Shown piece after piece: positions 26,428 to 38,396 of a DNA stretch of 64,000 nt (position 1 is its first letter; every line of letters starts with the position of its first letter). This DNA is from Stictocephala bisonia (lineage: Eukaryota; Arthropoda; Insecta; Hemiptera; Membracidae): the NCBI GenBank assembly GCA_035578905.1, contig JAQJVL010000057.1:744001-808000 (forward strand). The letters are read 5' to 3'. The notes below the pieces were generated by a model. That model was not told the origin of the DNA. It did no database searches and was given only the letters and a program-made list of their open reading frames with translations. Made by a program: the position numbers and the translations under genes.

Positions 26428-27339
26428 AGCATACGCGTAAGCATATGACCTAATAGAACGCCAAATAGTCTTACGAGCGCTTATTTGAAAATAATCACCA
26501 TTAGATAGCAGCACATATGTATGTCTACAACAAATGTATTGGCTTGGACAATCTATTTCTATATCAAATAATCAAATTCAAATAATATTAAATTCGTGTT
26601 CTAATATGAAATCAGGTAGATGTCTTGAACTAGGAAATTTATGGTATTCTAAGAAATTGTGTAGTGTTTTGGTTTTATTAGATTATTTAGAAAACGTGTG
26701 TGTAATAATATATATAAATGCGGCTGGTAATGAAGTTCTTAGAAGAGAAGTTGTTGTCTACACCGACGCCCGTAATATTTCCACACGACCAACGTTGATT
26801 GGACGTTATCACTGGAAGCGGTGAGGTTAGGTTTGAACCTTTGCCGGATATGAAACTCGATTCTATCCTGCCTCTTTACAATTTCACTTCGACATAGTCT
26901 GCATCTCTATAATAAAGCGTCCCATTCCAATTTCCGGAATCGATCTTGGTATATACATACGTCTGTATCTGTAGGGGGGGGGGGGGAGGGATGGAGCACT
27001 CGATGACTACTGCTTTAATACACTTATGTGTTGATGTAAGAGTATACAAATAGAAGGTTCCAGTATTATGGTAACAGATTTTACGTTTTTGTTGTACTAT
27101 TAAATACATGAATGTTTAAACGAATGCAGAAACTGTTTTTATCGCCCTTTTGTATAAATGAACTGTTATAAAGTAATCTTCAGATATCTTTACTTATATA
27201 AATTTCCAGATAGCGTAAACCTCAATTTTTCCCAATGTTCTTCCTTATATTAGTGTACATTCCTTTAAATATCATACATTCTTATTCCTAAATAGTTTAT
27301 CATAACTACTGTTAAGTTGATTAGTGCTAACAAGGTACA
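26428..27339. other. Region upstream of the retroelement, no gene supported
   Basis: A run of thirteen G lies at 26974-26986. An open frame at 26534-26824 has no domain. Part of the last few hundred bases may be the 5' untranslated region of the element that follows, but I cannot place its 5' end. Confidence 0.4.
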
Positions 27340-28991
27340 ATGTCCTTCATTCTAGAGGTTACTAAAAATGGCAAGGACATAATTGTGTTTTTAATTACAA
27401 ATACCGTGAAAGCTATGGAATAAAAAGTGGTGACATAGTTTGGACATTTTTAGGTAAGAGATGTAAGGCCTCTATTAAAACCAATACTGAAAAGACGGAA
27501 ATATATCCAGACAATGATGCTCATCCGGTGGTTATGAGAACGCTGACTCCGACACCTAAAAAACAAAGGCGATGCCCCAATTCCACGACATCGATGCCTG
27601 TGGTTGACTCACCCCTGACTGCCACAACTAATGTGAGTGCTCGCTCCGGTTCAGTGCTCCAGAAAGCCTAACAGAACTGCAAGCGGAAAACACTGCACTG
27701 AAGGAGGAGTTGGAGGAACTTCCAGCCGAGCCCCTTGCTTTCCTGGAACCCTCCAGCGGCTTCTCAACTATACCGAGAATATATTTCCTCATCCTAACTC
27801 CATGACTGCATCAACTCCTGTACCCTTAGATGAGCCTTGCAGGTCTAACACTAAAGTCACACAAACAGAGGAATATAGTAACAGCGATCTAGATAAGGCC
27901 CACCACAAAATCAAGGAGCTTGAGAGACAAATAGAAGCACTCACCCGCCCGTGTCAAACGTACATCATTCTCAAGGTAGAGACAAGAAACATGATAAAGA
28001 ACTTGAGATGGAGAATAAACTACTAAAAGACAATTTTCCGTCTAGAAACAATACCATGAACTCCAACCCTATACTATCAGTTTTGAAGTATTAGAAGTAG
28101 GCATCTGTGAGACACATGAAGAGGAGACTTTTACCACTATAATAAGAAAGCAAAAGAAGATAAATAATAACAAATGAAATTCAAACATAACTCAAGTAAA
28201 ACGTGATAATAATAAAGTCAATCAATTAAACCCGGACACTGGAAAATGCAGTAACAAAACTATACCTTTTAATAACGTGACAGTGATTGGAGATAGTCAC
28301 GTTCGTGGTTTGGCCAAATGCATTGACGACAAGGTATGTCTAGGCCCTAAAATAACCTGTGTTTGAAAGCTTGGGGTTGGTGTATTGAACTTTATTAACC
28401 CTAACGCAGTGACACCACCCGACCACTGTTACATAGTAATGTCGGGTACCAATGACGTGGACGCAGGCAGAAAGAACATTATTTTTGAGCACATGGAAGA
28501 TGTACTGCAGATATGCGTGGAATCGTCTAAGGTCCTGGTAGGCACGACCTTCACCCCAATAGCCAAGTTCAACGCACAGTGAATCTGTGTAGCCGTCTTG
28601 GTGTGGAGATGGTTGACTTAAGAAACATTGGCAGACATCATTATACCGCCCATAGTTTGCACCTGAAATTAAGTGGGAAGCGTCTTCTGGCGAGCAGGAT
28701 GGCAGACAGGATGGCCTGTATACAACTGTATGCAAACATCCAAAAAGCAGCCCCAACACATGCTGTACCTGAGACCACATCCACCGCATCAACAACAGCC
28801 CAAACCATACACTACCATATGACACGTTTGCTGATCCAGTTAGCCAGTTCACCAGTCAGAACGCACCTATGATTCAGAAGACCCAATCAACTGTTATTAA
28901 TGCAATTCCAAGTAATATTTTTTTAGGCAAGCCTGTTCTAATAACCGGACTAAATTACAACAGACTGACTGAAACAATACAAATAAATTAA
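27340..28991 (+). pseudogene. Non-LTR retrotransposon ORF1: FLYWCH zinc finger, coiled coil, SGNH-esterase-like domain (decayed)
   Basis: The start is an ATG at 27340 ('MSFILEVTKNGKD'). A frame change follows, then 'DIVWTFLGKRCKASIKTN' and a His in 'NDAHPV', which fits a FLYWCH finger although its first Cys is replaced. Around 27650-27740 a second frame reads 'LTELQAENTALKEELEEL', and 27880-27930 reads 'LDKAHHKIKELERQIEAL', both coiled-coil heptads. From 28284 an SGNH-hydrolase fold is recognisable: 'VIGDSHVRGLA' (Ser codon 28295), 'MSGTNDV' (Asn and Asp codons 28451-28456) and 'HLKLSGKRLLA' (His codon 28660). At least four frameshifts separate the parts; the terminal frame stops at 28989-28991. 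Such ORF1 proteins are thought to act as nucleic-acid-binding partners of the ORF2 enzyme. ORF2 follows directly. Confidence 0.75.
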
Positions 28992-30174
28992 ACAAGAAAG
29001 TCAAAATTCAAAAATTAAACATTATTCACCAAAATGCCCAGTGGGCAACCAATAAATTGGAAGAACTTTCTCTTGTATGTGAAGAACTTTTATCAAATGT
29101 TCTTATTATAACCGAAAATGGGTTTAAAAACAACAATATTCAATTTTTTTTAAATATAAAACTACACCTTAGCCAAATAACGTATATAACCCATTTGAAG
29201 TAAAAGATCTAACAAATAAGGATTTTTAAGCCACTGGGGTTACCATTAATGTAAAGAAAAAAGAATAAAATTGTTATAATTGGCATATACAAATCCCCTA
29301 GTGGTGTTGAAAACAAAATTTTTTTTCGGAATTTGAGTCACTTCTGGCTGGACTTGATTCGAGGCACATGAAGTTTATTCTCTTAGGAGATTTTAATATT
29401 GTTGTCCTCGATTTGTCCTCCAATCTATCGAAGCGGTTCAGGGATAGCTTGAAGTCTTTTGGCCTTAAATCGCTCATTAACTCTCCTACACGTGTGACAG
29501 CAACATAACAGTTATATTGATAACATTATATAACTAACATACCAGACGTTATAGGTTCTGTGGTCACCGCTGCCATCGGAGACCATTATGCTCAGCAGTT
29601 ACTCTCGAAACCTTGCTACCCTCAAAAGCTTCCTTCCCCCAAAAGATTAGAATTACCAATCCGTGCAATATCGCCCATCTTAACTACTCCCTCTCTAAAG
29701 AAAATTGGTCTTTCTTAAGCTTCGATTCGTTTGAAGAACAATTCTCACAATTTGAAATTGTTTTACACTTCCATATAGACACTTCTTGTCCAATAAAAGA
29801 AGTCAAATACAAACATAAACATAAATCTAGCATATCCTGGATTACAAAAGAAATTCTTACTTCAAGAGAGAAACTCAATTTTTTATCTGAAATAAAGGCT
29901 TCAGAAAACACAAATTTTAAGCAATATTTTAATAACTACAAAGAAGTATACAGAAATGTTATTAGAGCTGCTAAAGCCAATAACATATCCAAAAATCTTA
30001 TAGAATCCCATTACTTTTATGAAACTGCATGGAATTGCATAAATTATTTCAAAAATCAAAATAAATCAGAAAACATACACTTAAATAAAGATGGTGAACT
30101 AATCACAAAACCTTATGCCATAGCAGATGAATTTAGTAACTTTTTCACGGTTGTCGTTCAAAATATGACAATAA
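28992..30174 (+). pseudogene. Non-LTR retrotransposon ORF2: endonuclease and start of RT region (decayed, cut by gap)
   Basis: Frames begin with 'LNIIHQNAQWATNKLEEL' and 'VLIITENGF', the N-terminal blocks of an apurinic-like endonuclease. Then come 'VIIGIYKSPSG', 'FILLGDFNI' (29382-29400) and 'INSPTRVTAT'. The 'IPDVIGSVVTAAIGDHYAQ' block with the catalytic-type D-H pair follows near 29545-29600. An open frame from 29613 carries the linker ('SWITKEILTSREKLNFL', 'YRNVIRAAKANNISKNLI') and the 'KPYAIADEFSNFF' segment just before the RT palm. At least three frame changes and stops are present, so it is inactive. The RT domain is not seen because assembly gap 30175-30674 intervenes. Clade: CR1/jockey-like by motif style. 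Confidence 0.8.
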
Positions 30175-30674
30175 NNNNNNNNNNNNNNNNNNNNNNNNNN
30201 NNNNNNNNNNNNNNNNNNNNNNNNNNNNNNNNNNNNNNNNNNNNNNNNNNNNNNNNNNNNNNNNNNNNNNNNNNNNNNNNNNNNNNNNNNNNNNNNNNNN
30301 NNNNNNNNNNNNNNNNNNNNNNNNNNNNNNNNNNNNNNNNNNNNNNNNNNNNNNNNNNNNNNNNNNNNNNNNNNNNNNNNNNNNNNNNNNNNNNNNNNNN
30401 NNNNNNNNNNNNNNNNNNNNNNNNNNNNNNNNNNNNNNNNNNNNNNNNNNNNNNNNNNNNNNNNNNNNNNNNNNNNNNNNNNNNNNNNNNNNNNNNNNNN
30501 NNNNNNNNNNNNNNNNNNNNNNNNNNNNNNNNNNNNNNNNNNNNNNNNNNNNNNNNNNNNNNNNNNNNNNNNNNNNNNNNNNNNNNNNNNNNNNNNNNNN
30601 NNNNNNNNNNNNNNNNNNNNNNNNNNNNNNNNNNNNNNNNNNNNNNNNNNNNNNNNNNNNNNNNNNNNNNNNNN
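30175..30674. other. Assembly gap, 500 N
   Basis: There are exactly 500 N, a conventional placeholder, so the true length is unknown. It separates the retroelement ORF2 from a 76-bp tandem array. Any open frame spanning it is meaningless. Confidence 0.99.
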
Positions 30675-31236
30675 TATATTTACTAGTGTAAACCGCACCA
30701 AAACGTTAACGGTCGTAATGACAAATGTACGCACAATGTTAACTAATTAGTATATTTACTAGTGTAAACCGCACCAAAACGTTAACGGTCGTAATGACAA
30801 ATGTACGCACAATGTTAACTAATTAGTATATTTACTAGTGTAAACCGCACCAAAACGTTAACGGTCGTAATGACAAATGTACGCACGATGTTAACTAATT
30901 ATTATATTTACTAGTGTAAACCGCACCAAAACGTTAACGGTCGTAATGACAAATGTACGCACAATGTTAACTAATTAGTATATTTACTAGTGTAAACCGC
31001 ACCAAAACGTTAACGGTCGTAATGACAAATGTACGCACGATGTTAACTAATTATTATATTTACTAGTGTAAACCGCACCAAATCGTTAACGGTCGTAATG
31101 ACAAATGTACGCACAATGTTAACTAATTAGTATATTTACTAGTGTAAACCGCACCAAAACGTTAACGGTCGTAATGACAAATGTACGCACGATGTTAACT
31201 AATTATTATATTTACTAGTGTAAACCGCACCAAAAC
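30675..31236. repeat. 76-bp tandem array, 7.4 units
   Basis: Units begin 'tatatttactagtgtaaacc' at 30675, 30751, 30827, 30903, 30979, 31055, 31131 and 31207. Units differ at two linked sites: 'cacaatg..aattag' and 'cacgatg..aattat'. After the first two units these alternate strictly, a 152-bp dimer. Its left end is inside the gap, so the array may be longer. Confidence 0.97.
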
Positions 31237-31399
31237 AGTCCGATGAAACTATAGGTGGTGTTGCCATATCGTTTCTGAGAACCACCCTAGTTTATGACAG
31301 TATGCTCATGTTCAATATTGTCAATTTAATTATACTTATGTTTACAAATTAACTATTTAATACTTTTTAAGACTCCTATAATAGACTCCTAATTTTTAA

Positions 31400-31522
31400 G
31401 ACAAGGAGACAATAGGTCTGAACTCTGAAATGGTAACTGGCCAACTTGGCAGACTTGGAGGGCCCTTAGACAGTCCGTGGTGGACAGTGAACTGGAGACA
31501 CGAGTCTTAATTGTAACTTCAT
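31400..31522. repeat. Solitary unit of the 143-bp satellite
   Basis: It shares 'agacaaggagacaataggtc', 'ggccaacttggcagacttgg' and 'acgagtcttaattgtaactt' with the arrays at 32515 and 58495, but stands alone. Confidence 0.9.
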
Positions 31523-32514
31523 GTAACAGGTCCACCTAATTGACGATTAAATTAATTAAATTTAAATAAAATACAAATTATTTAAATGAGAAAATAGGTA
31601 CATTTAATTAAAACAAATACAGAATATTTAAATAAATTCGGAAATTGTAACAAATTAATAGCCAACAAGTATAAAGAATTGGGTAGGCAGATTTATTCCA
31701 TGACAGTCTTCCGAGACACATGAGTAAACAAAATTCCAAACATTGCAGCGGAAACAGATAAGACAGACCTGTTCAGTTTTGTGTCTGGGACGAGTCGATC
31801 TAAAGGGGAGTCAGTGTATCACAATGTGACGGTCGAGTCCAAGGTAAATTAAAGACGTTATTTAGTTGACAAAAGGACCACTAGAGGCAGCACTAACCAG
31901 AGCAAAGAGCACATGGAGAGGCCGGAAGTTAGCCCAAAACCCAAAGCCCTAGACTGTAACGGACTGGCAGAGGACTCTAGCCTCGCCCATCACTCACTTC
32001 AATTCAGTCTGATGTAGGGCAAACATCTTTGTTACCGCGGGTGGCCGCTTGAAGCCAAACCCGAATAATTAGTTTAAATATTTTTTATCGAACATATTAA
32101 AATACCGGTAAACTATATAAAAAATAAATAAAGTTATACAATATCCAATTTAGAACTGTCATTATATCGGTTGTGCACAAATTATATTCAAATAGAAGAA
32201 AGCAGACCACGAGGAGCAACAGGCAAAGAAAAAACTAAAGATAAGTTTTAGTTTGTAAATTGATTTAATTATGTTTCTGAAGAGTCAGTAGAAAGTAAAT
32301 AGATTCATTTTTGTACTATTGAAATTCATATATAAATTTAAATGTAAAAGAATGTAATAAATTAGCTTTTTCAATCTACAGTCTTCTTTATTGTAATTTA
32401 CAGCCTCACCGATTTACCCATATAAAACGACCATGAGATATCTCAAATAAATTTAATTTGAGCAATAATTTACCAAATTAACAAAAACTTAATCTAATGT
32501 AACTCATCAAGTAA
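31523..32514. other. AT-rich spacer, no gene seen
   Basis: No coding or repeat structure is recognised between the solitary satellite unit and the array. Confidence 0.5.
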
Positions 32515-34170
32515 GAGTGAGGTTACATTCAATACATACGGATGGTAGAGTAGACAAGGAGACAACAGGTCTGAACTCTGAAATAGTAACTGGCCAACTT
32601 GGCAGACGTAGAGGGCCTTTAGACAGTCCCTTGTGGACAACGGGCGGAGATACGGGTCTTAATTATACCTTCAATACATACAGATGGTATAGTAGACAAG
32701 GAGACAATAGGTCTGAACTCCGAGATGGTAACTGGCCAACTTGGCAGACCTGGAGGGCCCTTAGACAGTCTCCGGTGGACAATGAACTAGGGATACGGGT
32801 CTTAATTGTAACTTAAATACATACAGATGGTAGAGTAGACAAGGAGACAATAGGTCTGAACTCCGAGATGGTAACTGGCCAACTTGGCAGACTTGGAGGG
32901 CCCTTAGACAGTCCTTGGTGGACAATGAGCTGGAGATACGAGTCTTAATTGTAACTTCAATACTTAACTTATTAATTAACTTAGTCCTTGGATGGTAAAG
33001 TAGACAAGGAGACAGTAGGATTGAACTCTGATATGGTAACTGGCCAACCTGGCAGACTTGGAGGTCCCTTAGGCAGTCCTTGGTGGACAATAAACTGGAA
33101 ATACGTATCTTAATTGTAACATCAATACATACAGATGGTAAAGTAGACAAGGAGACAGTAGGTTTGAACTCCGAGATGGTAACTGGCAGACTTGGAGGGC
33201 CCTTAGACAATCCTTGGTGGACAATGAGCTGGAGATACGGGTCTTAATTGTAACATCAATACATACAGATGGTAAAGTAGACAAGGAGACAGTAGGTTTG
33301 AACTCCGAGATGGTAACTGGCAGACTTGGAGGGCCCTTAGACAGTCCCTGATGGACAATGAACTGGAAATACGCATCTTAATTGTAACTTCAATACATAC
33401 AGATGTAGAGTAGAGAAGGATTTTTGATCCTATTTAATGAATCCAGCCTAAAAAAAGATAAACACATTTTTGACCCACCCACACACCCATACACGTTCAG
33501 TGGTATTAACCCACCCACCCACCCATATACGTACAGTGGTATTGACCCACCCTCCCATACACGTACAATGGTATTCACCCACCCGCCCACCCATACACGT
33601 TCAGTGGTATTGAACTCTGAGATGGTAATTGGCCAACTTGGCAGTCTTGGAGGTCCCTTAGGCAGTCCCCGGTGAACAGTGAACTGGAGATACGAGTCTT
33701 AATTGTACCTTCAATACATACAGATGTAGAGTAGACAAGGATTTTTGATCCTATTTAATGAATCCAGCCTAAAAAAAGATAAACACATTTTTGACCCACC
33801 CACACACCCATACACGTTCAGTGGTATTAACCCACCTACCCACCCATATACGTACAGTGGTATTGACCCACCCACCCATACACGTACAATGGTATTCACC
33901 CACCCGCCCACCCATACACGTTCAGTGGTATTGAACTCTGAGATGGTAATTGGCCAACTTGGCAGTCTTGGAGGTCCCTTAGGCAGTCCCCGGTGAACAG
34001 TGAACTGGAGATACGAGTCTTAATTGTACCTTCAATACATACAGATGGTAGAGTAGACAAGGAGACAATAGGTCTGAACTCCGAGATGGTAACTGGCCAA
34101 CCTGGCAGACTTGGAGGGCCCTTAAACAGTCCCCGGTGGACAATGAGCTGGAGATGCGGATCTTAAAGTG
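32515..34170. repeat. 143-bp satellite, array A
   Basis: Units of about 143 bp start with 'atacatacagatggtagagt' and contain 'gacaaggagacaataggtct', 'gaggg.cccttagacagtcc' and 'gtcttaattgtaacttcaat'. About six simple units are followed by two composite 321-bp units and one final simple unit. Minus-strand open frames here are repeat artefacts with the same 48-residue pattern as in array B. The right flank (34165-34215) resembles that of array B. Confidence 0.92.
33397..34038. repeat. Composite 321-bp tandem duplication (143-bp satellite fused to CATACACGTACA minisatellite)
   Basis: Two copies exactly 321 bp apart each contain the start of a 143-bp unit, a unique 'tttttgatcctatttaatga' segment, four or five minisatellite units, and then the rest of a 143-bp unit joined at 'ggtattgaactctgagatgg'. 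The copies are nearly identical, so the duplication is recent. Confidence 0.92.
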
Positions 34171-35304
34171 TAATTGTTGTTTTACGGAACTAAAGTAACT
34201 TAATTGCAATAGCATGAAGTTGGTAACATGAACCATGTTAACGAGATGATGATCTAAATATCATTTTATGCTATTTTATACTTAGTTAAAATCGAGTGTT
34301 GAACTCAACCTCCATTCCCTGGCATGAAAATAAAATAAACAATGATCTCCTAAATGTTTTTTAATTGAAATTTTTTACGATGTTTATATATATCGTAACA
34401 AATATATATATTGTCTCCCACCGGAATGCCAGTCAGAGCGCTGGTAATTTACTCGGAGTGGCAGTCATCCGTCCGAAAGCTAGTCACGCATCCCAGAGGG
34501 CAGTCAAGTCTATGTATGGCTTGCCGGGCTTGCTTTACATACGGCAATATCTTGGCGGTGCTGCAGTTGTGTTGCAGTTTTTGCAACTACCTTCTCCTTC
34601 TGGATTTTTAATGAATTTTCCTTATGGTAGTAAATTTGTACCTTTACATTGTTCAGTACATTTGATTTGATTATTAAAAAAAAAAAAACCACTTATCTGA
34701 ACAATTTAAAAGATTTAATGAGCATGTGAATGAATTGTCAGTTCAATTAAATATGTGATTTGAGGAGATGGAGGAAACAGCAACTAGTGATTCCAGTGCT
34801 ATATAACGCCCACGCAATAAGTTGTACACTAATTACTCATTATTACTTCCACTTGCCTCCTGGCATTTCACGTATTGTTTATTTTTTATGTATATAACAG
34901 AATAAAAAGTCACCTGTTAACCCTCAACGTCAAATTTATATACCTCTCAAATCGTTAGTTTTGCAAAAATGTCCATTTACATTTCGTCAGCTTCTGGAAG
35001 ACCTTTTGCTTATGATTGCAAAATGATAGAAGTGTCCTCGTCGATGGCAACCATTAAGTGGGCGCTGCGGCAGTATTAAGAGGACCACACATAGAACCTA
35101 TCGCCTACAATCTCAACAACACTTTGTCCCCAAGTAGATGGGTTACAGCATTATACCACTAGTGCCGACATTGGTGTAAATAATGATAAATTAATCAATA
35201 AATCAAGCTTGATGTAGTGACTCACTGACTGACTGAAACTAAGTGTTGAGGCACTTCCTGGTGTCCTACCCCCTACATATACCCATACACCTACGGAGTA
35301 ATTA
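34171..35304. other. Spacer, no gene supported
   Basis: A 101-codon open frame at 34365-34670 has no domain I recognise. The segment 34415-34530 is more GC-rich than its surroundings and may be a mobile fragment. Nothing else was noticed. Confidence 0.4.
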
Positions 35305-35828
35305 GCCCGTTATATACACGAACATAACCCACCAACCATACACGAACATAGCCCACCAACCATACACGAACATAGCCCACCAACCATACACGAATAGAGC
35401 CCACCAACCATACACGAACATAGCCCACCAACCATACACGAACATAGCCCACCACTCATACACGTACATAGCCTACCAACCATACACGTACATAGTCCAC
35501 CAACCATACACGTACATAGCCCACCAACCATACACGAACATAGCCCACCAACCATACACGAACATAGCCCACCAACCATACACGTACATAGCCCACCAAC
35601 CATACACGAACATAGCCCACCAACCATACACGAACATAGCCCACCAACCATACACGTACATAGCCCACCAACCATACACGTACATAGCCCACCAACCATA
35701 CACGTACGTAGCCCACCAACCATACACGTACGTAGCCCACCAACCATACACGTACGTAGCCCACCAACCATACACGTACATAGCCCACCAACCATACACA
35801 TACATAGCCCACCAACCATACACGTAGG
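35305..35828. repeat. 24-bp tandem array, about 21 units
   Basis: The unit is 'ccaaccatacacgtacatag' plus 'ccca'. Units alternate irregularly between 'cacgaacata' and 'cacgtacata' forms, with a few 'cacgtacgta'. It shares 'ccatacacgtaca' and 'ccca' with the 36-bp minisatellite and may be a shortened derivative. Three minus-strand frames open through it are artefacts. Confidence 0.95.
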
Positions 35829-35869
35829 TCTCTGTTGGTTTAGAATGAAGCAAAACTAATCATTCTCTG

Positions 35870-36600
35870 AACATTAAGCACGTTGATTCGAGGTGAAATA
35901 TATGAAGGATCAGTTCTTATTTGACTGATAGAAAACAACTGTTCAAAATCCCTTTCAACGATAGTCAAGATTGTACGAGATGGGCACAGTCTTCAGTTCT
36001 AAATGTTGACGTGGAAGTACCCCAGGGCTCGATCCATAGTCCCATCTTACTTATTAATGGGGGTAAGTCATCTTTTTATTAATGACTTACCCTCCTATGT
36101 TACAAATGGTAAAGTCTGCTTGTTCGCACACGACACCTTACTCTCTGTCTCAGCCCCCAGTCGTTCAGAGCTTGAGGTGAAGGTACTCAAGCAGACTAAT
36201 ATTCTCTTACAATGGTTTAACGACAACAAACTATGTATTAATGATAAAAAACTAATATTATTGCGTTCTTAATAAGTAATCGAGGGTGTAAAAACAGCTG
36301 TCGTATGTTTTCAATGAACAGGAAATTGATCCTTCTGATGAAACAACATTTTGGGCATCAGGAATGACAACAATTTAAATCACACATTGACTTGGTATGT
36401 AAAAAAGGTCGGATCAGGAATCTTTGTGTTGAAACGTTTTTCTTCTTTTATGGATAGTAAGACTTTACTTGCTGTATACTATGGGCTAATTTATTGTCTT
36501 GGCTTATGGAATCCAAATATAGGGACATGAGTGCAAAGAAACTAACGTTTTTTTAAATTGCAAAAGAGAGGAGTTAGAACTAATGAGCCAATGAGGTCAC
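35870..36600 (+). pseudogene. CR1/jockey-type RT fragment (palm to C-terminal region), decayed
   Basis: The fragment reads 'SSYLTDRKQLFKI', then 'VEVPQGSIHSPILL' (RT motif B). It continues with 'INDLPSYVTNGKVCLFAHDT', where the catalytic FADD is changed to FAHD, and 'WFNDNKLCIND'. Downstream, in another frame, 'RNDNNLNHTL', 'GSGIFVLKRFSSFMDSKTLL', 'AVYYGLI' and 'KLQKRGVRTNEP' follow in the usual order for the thumb and C-terminal region. Stops and at least three frame changes make it inactive. It starts about 40 bp after the 24-bp array and fades out near 36600. It could be the distal part of the element at 27340-30174, since it lies on the same strand and its content is complementary. Confidence 0.75.
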
Positions 36601-36744
36601 GTGATCATAGGCCTATAAATTGAGTTGTTGAACACCATTTTCCATTCTTTTCTGAATCCCTCTGGTCTGATGTGTTGTGTGACGTTTACTTGTACTTTAT
36701 GTGTACCGACGCGTGTTATGCTAATTAAAAAACTATTTCATATA

Positions 36745-36870
36745 TAGATACCACAGTTGGTTGCGGTAGGTTTTGTCAAAGGAGCCAAAGTTATCATATC
36801 TAAGTTAGAGCAGTTTAATTTCCTGTCTTAGCCCTCAGTGTAATAACCAACTTCGCAGCTTTCATCATTC
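36745..36870. repeat. Dispersed repeat, copy 1 (partner 52245-52330)
   Basis: 'gccaaagttatcatatctaa' followed by 'aatttcctgt' matches 52277-52320 with several differences. The nature and ends of the repeat are unknown. Confidence 0.5.
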
Positions 36871-37337
36871 ATTAGCCATTGATTAATTTGCTGTGATTTG
36901 AACTATCGAATTTTCTCACAGTTACTTATTTGCTTGTGTTAATTTTGAAGTTTTTATTGAATATATAGATGACAGCACTGACAGTTTAATGACATTACCG
37001 AAATGTATAACTCTATGTTAACTGTAAGGGACACTTTTAAGTGTAAAATATATATTTCCTAATATGTGTTGTTTGTGGTTCTTTTTTACCATACGCATCA
37101 TGCATTTGGTTCGGCAAAAGAGGGTGTAACGTAGTATAATAATGTTTTAATAATAATAATATTAATGTTAAATTACAATCTTTGTGATTATAAACTATGT
37201 TTAGTTACAGATTACTAACATATTGTAACTAACATTTGTTGGTTTTAAGATTGAAAATTAATTTTACTAAGTGTTATTCATCAAATTTGGATAAAAAGAG
37301 CAAGAGAGAGATGGGACGTATCTCCATCGGGTTTTTT

Positions 37338-37373
37338 TACGGACTAGCCAATCGGTTTTTTGGCTAGTCCGTA
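37338..37373. repeat. Perfect 14-bp inverted repeat (hairpin)
   Basis: 'tacggactagccaa' and its exact reverse complement are separated by eight bases. No adjacent T-run or gene suggests a terminator role. Confidence 0.9.
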
Positions 37374-38396
37374 GCCAGTTTGACTATATTTCCTCTTTAT
37401 AGTCGCAGGTATGGTAAGAGATGGTTGTGGATTTTTCCCTTTTACGATGGTTTTATTTTATACGTTTGGAGTTGGTAAATTGAGAGTTATTAGTAAACTA
37501 TGTTTTAGTAAAATTAATTACAACAAATCACAAACATGGCATTAATTTTGTGCCATAACTGTATGTGTGTGGGCGGGCGGGTGGGCCAACACTACATCAA
37601 ACATCATATTGATGTTTTGAGTCGGATACATTTATTTTTATAGTTATATTTTTAGAAAATTCAATAACATAAAATTTATAGTAATGATGTACAAGTTTCA
37701 GCTAATATCGCTGCACTAACTGTGAACATAAGTATTAAATGTTTTAACTACAATCAAAGGTAGTTAAAAAGAGATAAATATTCTTACTACAATTCAATAT
37801 TGAGACGTTATGGCTCTGTAGATCGGCTGTGCAAATATTTTAAATGAAATTAAAATAGTTTAAATGAAATGAAATAAAAATATATCTTGACTACTGTATA
37901 TCAATAACTATGTATGTACAGTTCATTTTTTATCAATTTTGCTGTCCCATTACCTAAATGAAAATGTTCCTAATATTAAAATGACTTATTTTGTCAGGTT
38001 TTCACGTTAATTGATTTGTAAACAAATATTGTATGCATGGCTTTATATTTTAAAATCTAAAAAGTATACATTATTTGGTTAGTTAAATAGTTTATAATGA
38101 TTTTTAGTTAATTTTTGTTTTACATTTCGGTTAAAACATGCACAATTATTTTATTTATAAGCTGCAATAACATTAAAAGCAAACATTACAGAGTACCCTC
38201 TCTGACCACCGGAAGTTGGGGTCCATTCAAACCAGGAAGCTTATGCCGCAACTCTCCTGCGGCAAATTTATCTCATTTTAATTTTTTGAGGAAAATTGTT
38301 ATGGATGTGTCCATTTAACATTTATGTTCTACACTGTGTTTTAAATATAGGTAAAATTATTAAACAACCTATGATGTATTTTATTTCATTAAAGAA

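Noticed and set aside
30099..30734. Open frames spanning the N gap
   Set aside because: They consist mainly of unknown residues; the gap length is a placeholder.
32761..34236. Minus-strand frames with a repeated 'RALQVCQVGQLPSRSS' pattern in the 143-bp satellite
   Set aside because: The same pattern occurs in array B as a consequence of the satellite sequence. Frames break at each indel, and there is no start or domain.
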